Assembly: GCF_000350225.1 (NCBI RefSeq)
Contig: NW_005179084.1
Location: 1-64,000 of the forward strand
Source: Chondrus crispus
Taxonomy: Eukaryota; Rhodophyta; Florideophyceae; Gigartinales; Gigartinaceae
Direction: 5' to 3'
Length of the DNA: 64,000 bases
Shown here: positions 42,207 to 51,645 of the stretch, piece after piece
How the letters are laid out: the number at the start of each line of letters is the position of its first letter
Numbering within the stretch: the first letter of the stretch is position 1
The notes under the pieces: generated by a model
Database searches by the model: none
Told to the model about the DNA's origin: nothing
The model's input: only the letters and a program-made list of their open reading frames with translations
Translations under genes and position numbers: made by a program

Positions 42207-43325
42207 ATGGAGGGAACGAAGTTTGAAGAAGAACTGAAGAAAAATGCGGCGCGTCTTGCCAGGCGTGGACGGGGAATCCTCGCAGCAGACGAGAGCGTCG
42301 GTACGATCGGAAAGCGGCTGATTGGGCTCGGACTTGAGAACATCGAGGAGAACCGTCGCGCATTTCGAGAGATTTTGATATGCGCACCCGGTAACGAGGA
42401 TGCCTTTTCAGGTGTCATTCTCTTCCATGAGACTGTTTACCAAAGCGACAGCAGTGGCAGGAGATTTATGGATATCCTCGCTGAGAAAGGTATCCTCCCG
42501 GGTGTCAAGGTTGATACAGGGCTCAAGCCAGTTAACGATTCACCAGGTGAGACCTTCACATCCGGTCTTGATGGGCTTGATGAAAGATGCAGAGAGTATT
42601 ACAAACAAGGTGCACGATTTGCAAAATGGCGTTCTGCTTTGAGAATCGACATGGGCAAGCGTCTTCCCACCGACGCTGTCATCAATGAAAACGCCGAGAC
42701 ACTTGCAAGATATGCTCGAGTGGCACAGGGCGAAGGCCTCGTGCCTATTGTGGAGCCAGAAATTTTGATCGATGGCGCACACTCGCAGCAGGTCTCTGCT
42801 GACGTCGCGAGAAGAGTGATTGCGAAATGCTACGAAGCACTCAGAAAAGAGAGTGTCATGTTGGAAGGGACGTTGCTAAAACCCATGATGATCATGCCGG
42901 GCGTCTCCAGCCCTGAGCGGGAACCCATATCGCCGCTGCAAGTGGCAAACTTCACATGGCAGGTCATGTCTGAGGTCGTCCCTAAGGAAGTGGCGGGAAT
43001 AATGTTCCTATCTGGTGGTATGAACGAGCTCCAGGCGACTGAGAATTTGAACGCGCTTAACAAGCTGAGTGATTCAAAGGGGGGAGCTCCATGGTCCTTG
43101 TCGTTTTCGTATGGCCGAGCTTTGCAAACTTCGCCTTTAAATGTATGGGCAGGGAAGAAAGAAAATGTAAGAGAAGCCAAGAAAGTTGCGGCGGGGCTCG
43201 CACTAGCTAACGCCAGGGCACAGATGGGCAAGTTTGAGGGCCAGCATCCCTCTCAAATGACTGGGACAACTTTGTACGAAGGCTTTCGAGGCTGGAGAAG
43301 CGGAGAAGATCCGAAGGGTGTTTGA
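42207..43325 (+). CDS. Fructose-bisphosphate aldolase, class I
   Basis: ATG 42207 gives 372 residues, the usual length of a cytosolic class I aldolase. The frame stays open 14 codons further upstream but has no ATG there. Catalytic positions are kept: Asp in GILAADES (about residue 28), Lys in RFAKWRSALR (140), Glu in VPIVEPEIL (183) and the Schiff-base Lys in GTLLKPMMIM (225). The phosphate-binding loop MFLSGGMNELQATENLNALN is near the end. The C-terminus (GEDPKGV) lacks the final Tyr of animal enzymes. The enzyme splits fructose-1,6-bisphosphate into glyceraldehyde-3-phosphate and dihydroxyacetone phosphate in glycolysis and runs backwards in gluconeogenesis. No transit peptide is evident, so this is probably the cytosolic form. 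It shares a divergent promoter region with the methyltransferase. Confidence 0.95.
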   Translation: MEGTKFEEELKKNAARLARRGRGILAADESVGTIGKRLIGLGLENIEENRRAFREILICAPGNEDAFSGVILFHETVYQSDSSGRRFMDILAEKGILPGVKVDTGLKPVNDSPGETFTSGLDGLDERCREYYKQGARFAKWRSALRIDMGKRLPTDAVINENAETLARYARVAQGEGLVPIVEPEILIDGAHSQQVSADVARRVIAKCYEALRKESVMLEGTLLKPMMIMPGVSSPEREPISPLQVANFTWQVMSEVVPKEVAGIMFLSGGMNELQATENLNALNKLSDSKGGAPWSLSFSYGRALQTSPLNVWAGKKENVREAKKVAAGLALANARAQMGKFEGQHPSQMTGTTLYEGFRGWRSGEDPKGV

Positions 43326-43439
43326 CCCTTTGAACAGAATTTTCCCAAATCCATCGCATTTATCCTGCGTTTGCGGGTTTTGGCGCCATCTGCAACCTGC
43401 AAGTGCCGTGCTCCCGCCGGCTGACCTCCTGTAAATATT

Positions 43440-44159
43440 CTATACGTATGGAACGACATGGAGTCCCCTGTTTAAACCCTCATCTTTGGATCCAAACCGA
43501 CTTTCAAAGTAGTAGATATCAGCAACGGCTCGCCCAAACTCGCTCTCGTAGATGGTTCCAAAAGGCGCACGATCCGGCCCGTCAAGCAGGACTAGGCAAT
43601 TCCCTCCAAAAGTCAATAAAACGGTTCTACAGTCCATATCCTTTTCGTTCTCTATCGCTAAAGTCGACATCTGCTGGCAGTAGCCGAGGTTGAATGGAAA
43701 CTCGTGCTCATCGAAGCTAGGATACTCCCTTGCGTGAAATAGTAACCCCAATATGCCGCGTGATGAATCAAAATACATGTGTGCATGGTGTAGATCATAG
43801 CGAGATAGCTGGGAATCAGCCATGATGGCTGCCGTTTGAAACAACGACACAAAGTACATGGCGAGCTCGTGGCTCCGAAATCGTCGGGCCTTACAATCGT
43901 CTGCAGGAAACAACTGGCAAGCTCCGACCCTGTGAACTATGTGCGAGTACGGCTCCAGCAAACTCGCAAATGGGTTTGCGCATCCTGCTTGCAACTCACG
44001 CGCCAATTGTATGAGCTGACGGCACACTTCACCCGCCATATATGGGCTTGCACGCACATCGGCGATATATACCCGCGGGCGCAGTGAGCGAATTGAATGC
44101 CGTACATCCCTATGTACGTATCTCGCGAGCGCCAACTCCCTCGTTACTCTAGCCCACGT
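43440..44159 (-). CDS. Unknown protein, open frame continuous with DUF3119 across a TGA
   Basis: The 240-codon frame begins immediately after the TGA stop of the DUF3119 gene (44160-44162) and in the same frame. There is no ATG for the first 40 codons; the first is at 44039 (MAGEVCRQLI), giving 199 residues. The sequence is protein-like throughout, for example RPRVYIADVRASPYMAGEVC, FRSHELAMYFVSLFQTAAIM, LLFHAREYPSFDEHEFPFNL and DRAPFGTIYESEFGRAVADI. I do not recognise the family. Possible explanations are an internal start, an unseen upstream exon overlapping DUF3119, or translation through the TGA. It is convergent with aldolase, 114 bases away. Confidence 0.55.
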   Translation of the reverse strand, partial: TWARVTRELALARYVHRDVRHSIRSLRPRVYIADVRASPYMAGEVCRQLIQLARELQAGCANPFASLLEPYSHIVHRVGACQLFPADDCKARRFRSHELAMYFVSLFQTAAIMADSQLSRYDLHHAHMYFDSSRGILGLLFHAREYPSFDEHEFPFNLGYCQQMSTLAIENEKDMDCRTVLLTFGGNCLVLLDGPDRAPFGTIYESEFGRAVADIYYFESRFGSKDEGLNRGLHVVPYV

Positions 44160-44777
44160 TCAGGAGTAATCAGATTTGTCTAGATGTGGTGTATTCTTCT
44201 TCAGTTGATGCAACAACTGCGCCCCGTTGCAAATGACGGGGAAAAAGTGGATGCTCCCCCTTCCATTATAGCTCTCACTCTCTTTAAAGTAAGTCAAAAT
44301 CGGAAGGGGCTTCCACCAAAGCTCCCAATTGGTAATCTGGTCATACTTCCAGCCTCTAATAATCTGGAGCCCATCGCTTTTGTTCGCGGCGACGCTGACG
44401 CGCGTGGGCCCGAAGACGAAGCGGACGCGAACAGACTGGACGGCAAGTAGGATACCGATGAGGAGGGTAGGGAAGCCGAGCACGATCCACAGGTCGCCCT
44501 GGTAGAAGGAGAAGCCGCCGACGAAGAGGAAGGCGCCCGCCAGGTTGAAGGACGGCGCGATCACGACGGAACCGGAGTCGGGTTCGAGGGCCTCCAGTTC
44601 TGGCACCATGGTGCTGTCAGGGGGTATGCTGCCTACCATGCGCGGTAGGTGCGCGGCGCGCAAGGGGGAGGCGCGGGGCGGGCGGTTGGCGGTGGAGACC
44701 TGCGTTGAATGGCGGTGGTGGGATGAGCGAAGTAGCGGGAGAGCGGACGGGATGAAGGCCGATGAACATGAATACAT
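44160..44777 (-). CDS. DUF3119 protein, plastid-type membrane protein
   Basis: ATG 44777 gives 205 residues. The first 50 or so are Ser/Arg/Pro-rich (FIPSALPLLRSSHHRHSTQV) and look like a plastid transit peptide. Two close hydrophobic segments follow (FNLAGAFLFVGGFSFYQGDL and WIVLGFPTLLIGILLAVQSV). The conserved DUF3119 domain comes next, with VRVRFVFGPTRVSVAANKSD, GWKYDQITNWELWWKPLPIL and GRGSIHFFPVICNGAQLLHQ. The family is shared by cyanobacteria and plastid-bearing eukaryotes; its function is not known, but two membrane helices and a soluble domain point to the thylakoid or envelope. The stop is followed in frame by another long open frame (43440-44159). Confidence 0.85.
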   Translation of the reverse strand: MYSCSSAFIPSALPLLRSSHHRHSTQVSTANRPPRASPLRAAHLPRMVGSIPPDSTMVPELEALEPDSGSVVIAPSFNLAGAFLFVGGFSFYQGDLWIVLGFPTLLIGILLAVQSVRVRFVFGPTRVSVAANKSDGLQIIRGWKYDQITNWELWWKPLPILTYFKESESYNGRGSIHFFPVICNGAQLLHQLKKNTPHLDKSDYS

Positions 44778-45104
44778 CTTGAGAAGAGGCGCGGTAGAAC
44801 AAGGTGAGCTGCGGACGAATGGAAGAGCTGTGGGCGAAAGGGAAATGGTGAAGAGGAATCTGGGGGAACGTGCAAGACCTGGTGATCATCGGAGATTGTG
44901 GTTCGAGTCGAAAAGGTAGCACACGTGGAACACTTTGCAGTTCCTTCTACTGTAGTGTCTTTCCGCCCAAGCGTTATCACAACATAAAAATCTCCGAATT
45001 TTATTTCTTTTCAACTTTAATGCCCCCGGTTCTTTTTTCTTTGGTAGATGGACTGGATTTAAAAAGTTTCTGAAGTTAGAACCGAATAAGAAGCACTCAG
45101 CCCA
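44778..45104. other. Upstream region of DUF3119
   Basis: Contains TACTGTA at 44948-44954 about 170 bases upstream of the start. No gene recognised. Confidence 0.5.
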
Positions 45105-45350
45105 TGTTTCTATGCTACCGGTATAAAATTAGCTTAAAGAAAATTGCTTGCCGTAAGCCAACATTTTCGTTTGTACACCTTTATATGCATCAACAAGTTG
45201 TTTTTCGCTAGAATCGACAAGCACTTGCTTTACCTGTGTGATGGCCTTCTGGTTTCAAAAAATAGAAGTGAAATCGCGACTTGGGTTGCTTAGAAAAGAA
45301 AAAAAAAAACTTTTGTCCTCATATGAGGATAAACGGTCCATTAGACACTA
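45105..45350. repeat. Dispersed repeat, copy 2
   Basis: Second copy of the repeat at 1-255, same orientation, by eye about 80 percent identical. Near its end it has the perfect palindrome TCCTCATATGAGGA (45316-45329), which is imperfect in copy 1. It lies alone in the gene island. Confidence 0.75.
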
Positions 45351-46752
45351 GTGTAAGTAAATATATTTATATTGAACCAAGCGATGCAACGACGGAAATG
45401 CAATTTTGTAGGGCTGCGTATTCCTGCCACGCCTCCATCTCTGAAAGGGCAATGATCATTGGATGCGGTTCTACAGGTGTCCACGCGTCGTGCTATTCCA
45501 CGTTTACAAGTATGCGCAACTCATGCTTCCTTCACAGCATTACTGACGTCAACAGCCAGGTTACTGACCCTCACGTCGGAGCAAAGACCCTTCAACAAAG
45601 CACGAGTCTCATGTTTTAGTTGTTTCGTAGAAAGGTCTGTCAGATCACCTTTCACTTTAGCAGAGCCCGTCAACTTCGACTGAGTGTGTAGGGTCTGGGT
45701 TGCGTACGGCATATGTACCATTTCTCATGGGTCACTGGCGCCAGCACGTGACCATGGCCAGCGCAATGTGCCTTGCTGGAGACGATGTACACCTATACGC
45801 GTATAGCACTTGTGACGACAAGATGAAAAGTTTGTCGCGAGAAGACAGGGCCCCGACCATTGTGCAGACGTGGCCACTCCTCGAGATATGTAGTTTTATT
45901 CATGCTGTTTGATTGCTTACCCAAGGTTCCCACCGAAGAGCAAACTGCTCGGCTAGGATTTGCGAAGTGGAACCTTGTGATCCCCTGCACCGGCTACACT
46001 GACCACCGAGGCATGAGGCATATATGCGTATTTTGCATGTTGCTGCTAAATTTACTCGCTAATAGATTTTACATTCGACTCTGAAACTCCGTCGCAGTAG
46101 GTTTCCTGCCACACTGCGCAAACACGCTGAATTCGAAACTTTTACTCCTTCTGTACCCTGAAAGACATGTGCCGCACTCGTTTCTCACGGTGAGAGGAGG
46201 AAAGATAGTGGAAGAAGACTGCCTCTAAGACGAGCATCGCCCTTCTCTAGGCGGATTGTCAGGACGTGGACAATCACCTTTGGACCTGAATGGCGTCAAA
46301 CACGTCGCGGCCCAGGAAAAGCTTCGTCCACGGCGCATGGGGGCGTTTCAACCGCGAGAGATTCTGAGCCCGCCAACCAAAATCCGCCATTATCATGCGA
46401 CAAACCCTCCTCGAAGCTATTGCAATCTAGTAGGCGGAGATGTGGCAAGATGCAAACCTGAGCACGGCGCACGGGAGAAGGCAGCTGCCCCGCATCCTCT
46501 GTCCCGATATTTGTGGCGATTCCACTGCGTGCTCACCGTGGCCCGGCTACATTTAAAATTTCGAACATTTTGACTGCTTTGCTCCCCCGCATGCATTGCT
46601 CATCTTGGCAATGCGCCTAACAATTCGGACACGGGGTCTTACATTTTGCCCATTCTACCTCTATAACTTTTCTCCTACGCCCCTCCTCACCCCCTTTTCC
46701 TATACTTCTCTCTCATCCCACCCCACCTCGCCTCTATACTCAAATCTCCACC
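45351..46752. other. Spacer between DUF3119 and the hydrolase
   Basis: No gene recognised; the frames are short and unlike known proteins. The last 70 bases before the hydrolase ATG are a C/T-rich leader (cccctcctcaccccctttt and similar), which also precedes the SNARE gene. Confidence 0.45.
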
Positions 46753-47868
46753 ATGAACCTGGTCAACATCGCCCTGCGTCTCCTCCGTCTCGCGGGCGAA
46801 GCCCTGTTCATCTTCGAGGTCAACCGCTTCCTCGGCCGTGCTGTGAAAGGCCCTATCCGCCACCGCACCCGCTCGCTCCCGCGCATTGAAGCTGACATGC
46901 TGCGCCAAATCAGCGCCCCTGTCCTCGTCCGCCCCGTCACCCTGCCCTCCGGCCTTGTCCTTCACACGCTCGTTGCTGGCGCCGCTGCCACCGACTCCTT
47001 CCGCCCCGGCTCAAACCCCCTCGTTCTTCTCCACGGCCACTCCATGGCTGGCGCCTTCTTCGCAGGCAACATCGATGCCCTCCTAGATATGGGCTACTCC
47101 TCCATCTTTGTCCCAGACCTTCCCGGCTGGGGCTGCTCCTCCCGCCCCACATTTCGGGGTCAACAGGTCGGCCATGCCGTCGAGTTTTTCCTTACCCCGC
47201 TCGTTACATGGCTCGACTCGCTTTCGCTTGCTCAATTCACTCTCTGTGGCCACTCTCTCGGCGCTTATTTGGCACATGAATATACATCCAGGCATCCCGC
47301 CCGAGTGCGTCGCCTGATCCTGGCCAGTCCGGCTGCCATCACCCGACACACTCCCGTCTCGCTCGCTGCGTGGTTCTCTTTCACGCCGCAGCGTTTCATG
47401 ACACATGGCGGCTTGCTCGCCCATATTTTCTTCGCGATGCGCTACCCCACAGATCCGGCGTACAACGTCTTGGGGATGCGTGAGCTTACCTTGTTCGTCA
47501 ACTCCGTTGCCCATCAGAGCGGCGACGCTGCTGCTGCTAAGATGCTCCGCTTCTGTCGTGTCGGACCCACCAGATGGCAGGCCGAATGCGTCAGGCCCTT
47601 GTTAGAGCGCGTCGCGAGGTTAGAGTGCCCAGTTGATCTTATCACAGGGGACAATGATGCTCTCGTTCATGTCGAGGCCGTCCGGACATTACACAAGGCA
47701 CTTGTTGCTGTTGGGAATGAGGCTAGGCTTAATGTCATTTCCGGAGCCGATCACTCCCCGCATATCTGCGCACCTGATCGGTTTGCTAAAGCCATCATGC
47801 GGGGTATGGAGCCTGCGATTGCAGGCGCCAAAGCTGTTGCTTCGCCGAGTCGGCTGATCAAGGCTTAA
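46753..47868 (+). CDS. Alpha/beta hydrolase, CGI-58/ABHD4-5-like
   Basis: The ATG has a good context (ccaccATGaac) and opens a frame of 371 residues without introns. A hydrophobic N-terminus (MNLVNIALRLLRLAGEALFI) may serve as membrane anchor. The hydrolase core has the oxyanion region PLVLLHGHSMAGAFF, FVPDLPGWGCSSRP, the nucleophile elbow FTLCGHSLGAYLAHEY (Ser), the acid in VDLITGDNDALVHVE (Asp) and the His in VISGADHSPHI. The lid region lies between. The closest group by motif is CGI-58/ABHD4-5, which acts in lipid droplet and phospholipid metabolism. The HxxxxD acyltransferase motif of that group is not seen at its usual place. Whereas animal CGI-58 has lost the Ser nucleophile, here it is present, so this is probably an active lipase or esterase. 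Confidence 0.8.
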   Translation: MNLVNIALRLLRLAGEALFIFEVNRFLGRAVKGPIRHRTRSLPRIEADMLRQISAPVLVRPVTLPSGLVLHTLVAGAAATDSFRPGSNPLVLLHGHSMAGAFFAGNIDALLDMGYSSIFVPDLPGWGCSSRPTFRGQQVGHAVEFFLTPLVTWLDSLSLAQFTLCGHSLGAYLAHEYTSRHPARVRRLILASPAAITRHTPVSLAAWFSFTPQRFMTHGGLLAHIFFAMRYPTDPAYNVLGMRELTLFVNSVAHQSGDAAAAKMLRFCRVGPTRWQAECVRPLLERVARLECPVDLITGDNDALVHVEAVRTLHKALVAVGNEARLNVISGADHSPHICAPDRFAKAIMRGMEPAIAGAKAVASPSRLIKA

Positions 47869-48407
47869 GAATGGAGCAGGATTGCTTTCGCTGATAGCAG
47901 TGGTCAACTGAGGGGCATCGTACTACCGAGGTGCAACCACGAATTTTCGCAGGGACTGAGATTCTCTTCTGCAGGATTTATTCTGAAGATTTCGTTCCTG
48001 CCATCGTCCCAACTTGACCTTGGGCTTCGTCTTCCGGAAGGATGGAGGAAAGACTCTGTTTGTACATATTATTTACAAGTATTAACATTTTAGTCAAACT
48101 GGACCATAGACTCGAAGTGTACTAATATTGCATAAAGGCAAATGTGGCTGGGAAGTTCATGAGACTCCACAGAAACATGACACTTAAATGTCTCCATTGC
48201 GCAGGGCCTCCAGGAAGATGCCAGGCTCTACTACACGGTGGCTGGCGACGAAGATGACATCTACCATAGTGAAACTATGGCAGTCACGTACGCGATAAGA
48301 CTATCGCGTACTGGTTTGCTACAGGGGTTTCACATCGATGCAGTTCCCATGAATTAAGCCCTGGTTCTAAGCAGAGGGTTCAGGATTCCTTTGTCCAGGT
48401 AGCTAGA
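47869..48407. terminator. Intergenic 3' region between convergent genes, with two hairpins
   Basis: The 3' ends of the hydrolase and the kinase-uridylyltransferase meet here. Two perfect small stem-loops sit in the middle: 48264-48280 (CCATAGT-GAA-ACTATGG) and 48288-48311 (GTACGCGATA-AGAC-TATCGCGTAC). They could lie in either 3' untranslated region. A role in 3' end formation is a guess. Confidence 0.6.
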
Positions 48408-50537
48408 TCACATGTTAAGCGATGCCAATTTCGTCAGTGTTCGAACATATTCCGCTGCATTTCCTGTGTCCAATGCTTCTCCACGTAGACAATACGAGTC
48501 CATTCCTTCCGTCTGCCATACTTTTTCCAAAGCTGGTGTCAGCTGTATTTCTCCACCTGTCGTCCTATCCGCTTCAACATCCTTTCGTAGTTCTTTCATG
48601 ACTGACGGTGTCAAGATGTAAGGCCCCAAGATAATGCTGCATTTGCCGTCCTGTCCCAATTCCTCCGCTTTAGCCATGCTTGGTTTCTCGATTATTTCTT
48701 GGATTGGAACTCTTGTGGAAAGGCCAAAGTCCGCTTCTGCCGTCCCTACTACACCATAGGACACCGCTTCTGACACAGGTACTTGAGTGACCCCAATCAC
48801 GGACCGTGAAGGGTTTGACTCAAACTCACTGATCGCTTGCATTAAACATGACTTCTCTTGAAGTGAGGATTTCAGCGCTACGTCACCTAGTAAGAGAGCA
48901 AAGGGACAGTCCACTTCAACTGTGGCACATGCAACAGCATGGCCGAACCCGAGAGGTTTCTCCTGAACTGCGATTTCAACCATTGATGACAATTTGGTGA
49001 TCTCTTTCGCATACTCGCGCATTGCAGGCTTCAGCGCATTGTCCAAGGCAGCTGAGATTGGAGCGAAAACTTCTTCCACTCGCTCTTTCTGTGCACCAGG
49101 TCCAGTGACTATGATAACTCTCAAGATTCCAGCCCTCGCACATTGCTCGACGAGATGCAAAAGGAGAGGCTTTGCGAAGCCGTCGTCATCAATGATTGGG
49201 AAGAGAGCCTTTGGACAGATACTTCGGGAGGCGGGGTACAGCCGAGTTCCAAAACCGGCGGCTGGGATGACTGCTGTATGAACTAGTGGTCTCAAGGGAA
49301 TCTCTCGGAAGGTTTGAATCGCATTCGTCTCCTTTCGCTCTGCTCCAACATGTGCAATACTCACAATATAGGGCTCAGTCCTCAGTTTTTCTCGCAGCAG
49401 TCGCGTTAACATTGTGGCGCTTTCGTGATCTTTCGCGACAAACTGCACCGAACCGTCGCCTTGGCTGCCAACTGCATGCTTAGAGGAGTACACAGGAGAG
49501 TGCATGCGTTATTCGGAAAGATGACGTTAGATTCTGACTCACGCACTTGTGCGTCAAGTTGCAAGCACAACCTTTCGCTGGGAATCCATTTGAAGAAATG
49601 ATATGGAGTGAAACATACCTCCCTTTCCACCGTAGGAATATCTTTGCAAATCCCTATCTTTCAAGATTTTGTGTAACGCTGGGGACCGCAATTCGTCAGG
49701 GCAGAACGGGATCCCGGCATCATCGAAGACTTTTTGTGCATACATGAAAAGCTGTCCCAGCCTCTCTAGTTTGGACTGTGTTATGGCCTCCTCCATTTCA
49801 GCGATTAGTTCTAAGTTTGTGGCCCCAAGCGCGTCTTGAAGAGTCTTGCAGTCTAGTGAATCTCCGTCTGGATAAGCACGGTGCAAACCCGTTAGAATCG
49901 CTTTTGTATCCTTCTGCATTCCCAAATCAGCCAGAACGATGTAAATTGGACGACCATCCGGCACCTCTAGCACACGGTGTTCGACGAAATCGCCATCAAA
50001 CTTCATTCGTGCGATTCGTCCTGGACCTGCAGCCACGACCTGATCCATTCTTCCACAGGGGCTTCCAGTAAGTCGTTCCGCGGCGTATGCAACTTCCATT
50101 TCACCAGACGTGGTGAGATGCAGGCGGTACAGCACGTTAAAGGCACGTGCAGTTAGGACGCAAACTGCGGCCGAAGAGCTGAGCCCCTTCCCAGCCGGAA
50201 GAGTTTGCCCAGTAACATTGAGTGAAAGACCCGTGACTCCATATCGCTGGCGTATGATAAAACCAACGGCCGCAGACAGACGCCAGGGGTTTTTTGAGCG
50301 AGAAACGGTGAAAAGATCACATGGTGAGATTGAAAAAAAACCGGCCAAGGAGGAGGACACGTCAAGATCGGATTCGATGCGAGAAGCGGTGGCACGGAGA
50401 CCTTGTTGAAGACCGACAACAAGTGCAGCTCCAGGTGCAATGGATGGAGACTGTAGTCGGTATGAGGCAGCCCAATCCGAGTGCTCGCCTGCCAAACAAA
50501 GGCGCCCTGGCACGAAAAGAGATATCGGGGTAGACAT
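48408..50537 (-). CDS. Bifunctional GHMP sugar kinase / UTP-sugar-1-phosphate uridylyltransferase
   Basis: Exon 1 is 50537-49619 and starts at ATG (MSTPISLFVPGRLCLAGEHS). A 147-base intron (49618-49472, GTATGT to TGCAG, phase 1) joins it to exon 2, 49471-48408, for 660 residues. Residues 1-330 are a GHMP kinase: VPGRLCLAGEHSDWA (substrate motif), the ATP loop LPAGKGLSSSA (114-124), CGRMDQVVAAGPGRI and the C-terminal glycine motif GGKGVGSQGDGSVQFVA, which the intron splits. Residues 370-660 are a GalU-type nucleotidyltransferase with VIPAAGFGTRLYPASRS (376 on), PKALFPI, EKPLGFGHAVACA, LLLGDVAL and TGGEIQLTPALEK. The likely reaction is sugar to sugar-1-phosphate to UDP-sugar in one protein. Galactose, glucuronate or another sugar fits; none can be chosen from sequence. 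The order is opposite to plant fucokinase-pyrophosphorylase. Confidence 0.85.
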
Positions 50538-51645
50538 GGTTGCGCAGTTGGCTGAGTCGTCAAACCCCCCAGGGTAGTTATAGTTGTCGTCCACGCTCCG
50601 GTCGTGATGCGAGAATATGCATACGCTAATATGCCAGCTACGCACAGCAGGCGAAAAAGGGTGCGCAATGACTGGTTGAGAGTAAACGTAATGTACCGGC
50701 AATTGTGCCGAGTAAGGCGCACCCTTCTAAACGCCAAGAAGGCGCCTTGTATGGAGGGAGGACATGGTCAATTTATCCTCTTTCTGTGTTCTTTTTACAG
50801 TATTCTTGAGATCAGAACCTGCCGAGTACTGGTGTCTCTGAGGGCCATTCAGTACAGTATTGAAGTAGACTTTCCCTGAGCATTTGGAGTCGGTTCGGTT
50901 TTTGAAGGTACAGATTTCGTTTCAGGAACATGGCAATCAAAACATAATTTTAAAAATCGACGTGCTTGATGGCAACCATTCTATACAAGCGACAGCACTG
51001 GGAGAAAGTCCCGCTGCGTGGCTTTTATCGATTGAAGTTTAGATATAGAGTTACATTATGAATCGGGGTGGGTACCCACCGGGTATGTCCTAGCTTGGGG
51101 AGACGACGTTGTTCCCCTTCATAGATGTGCCCGAGACCGACGAAGTACAGCGACACGTGTGCACGTGAGTGCTTGGATGTCGGTAACACCACGATGTCAC
51201 CCATGAAATAGGGCGCGTTGTACCAAGGGTTGCCTTGCTCAGTTGAGCCTTACTGCGTAACGCCCAACCCCCCAGTACAGTACAGTGAGTATCAGACATG
51301 TGTAGATGGAAACGGCGAGTTACATCGACTCATGACAGCAAGGGCAAGCGTGGTGTTGAGATGAGATCAGCTCATGTGAGCTGTGAACAGCAGTTCACTG
51401 TGTTTGAGGTCGTAATTTGACATCAATTCGCGTTGCTGTCACGGCCATTGACACTAAACACTAAAAAATAACTTTCCTGCAGCAACATCTCCTTCCTGTG
51501 GGCAACACGACAACTGAGAGAGAGACGATCTTTCGATCGCCACGACGCTCATCGCAATTGCAAGTCGTCCGGCGGTTCCACGCCGGCCAACGCTCCCTTG
51601 CCACCGGATCTTTGGGCGTGTACATACTGTGGTGGGCGCCTCCGC
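50538..51645. promoter_or_regulatory. Shared upstream region of the kinase fusion and the Nudix gene
   Basis: Both genes read outward from here. It contains TACAGTA at 50796-50802, 50853-50859 and 51276-51282, the last in an overlapping run (agtacagtacagtgag). No gene recognised. Confidence 0.5.
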
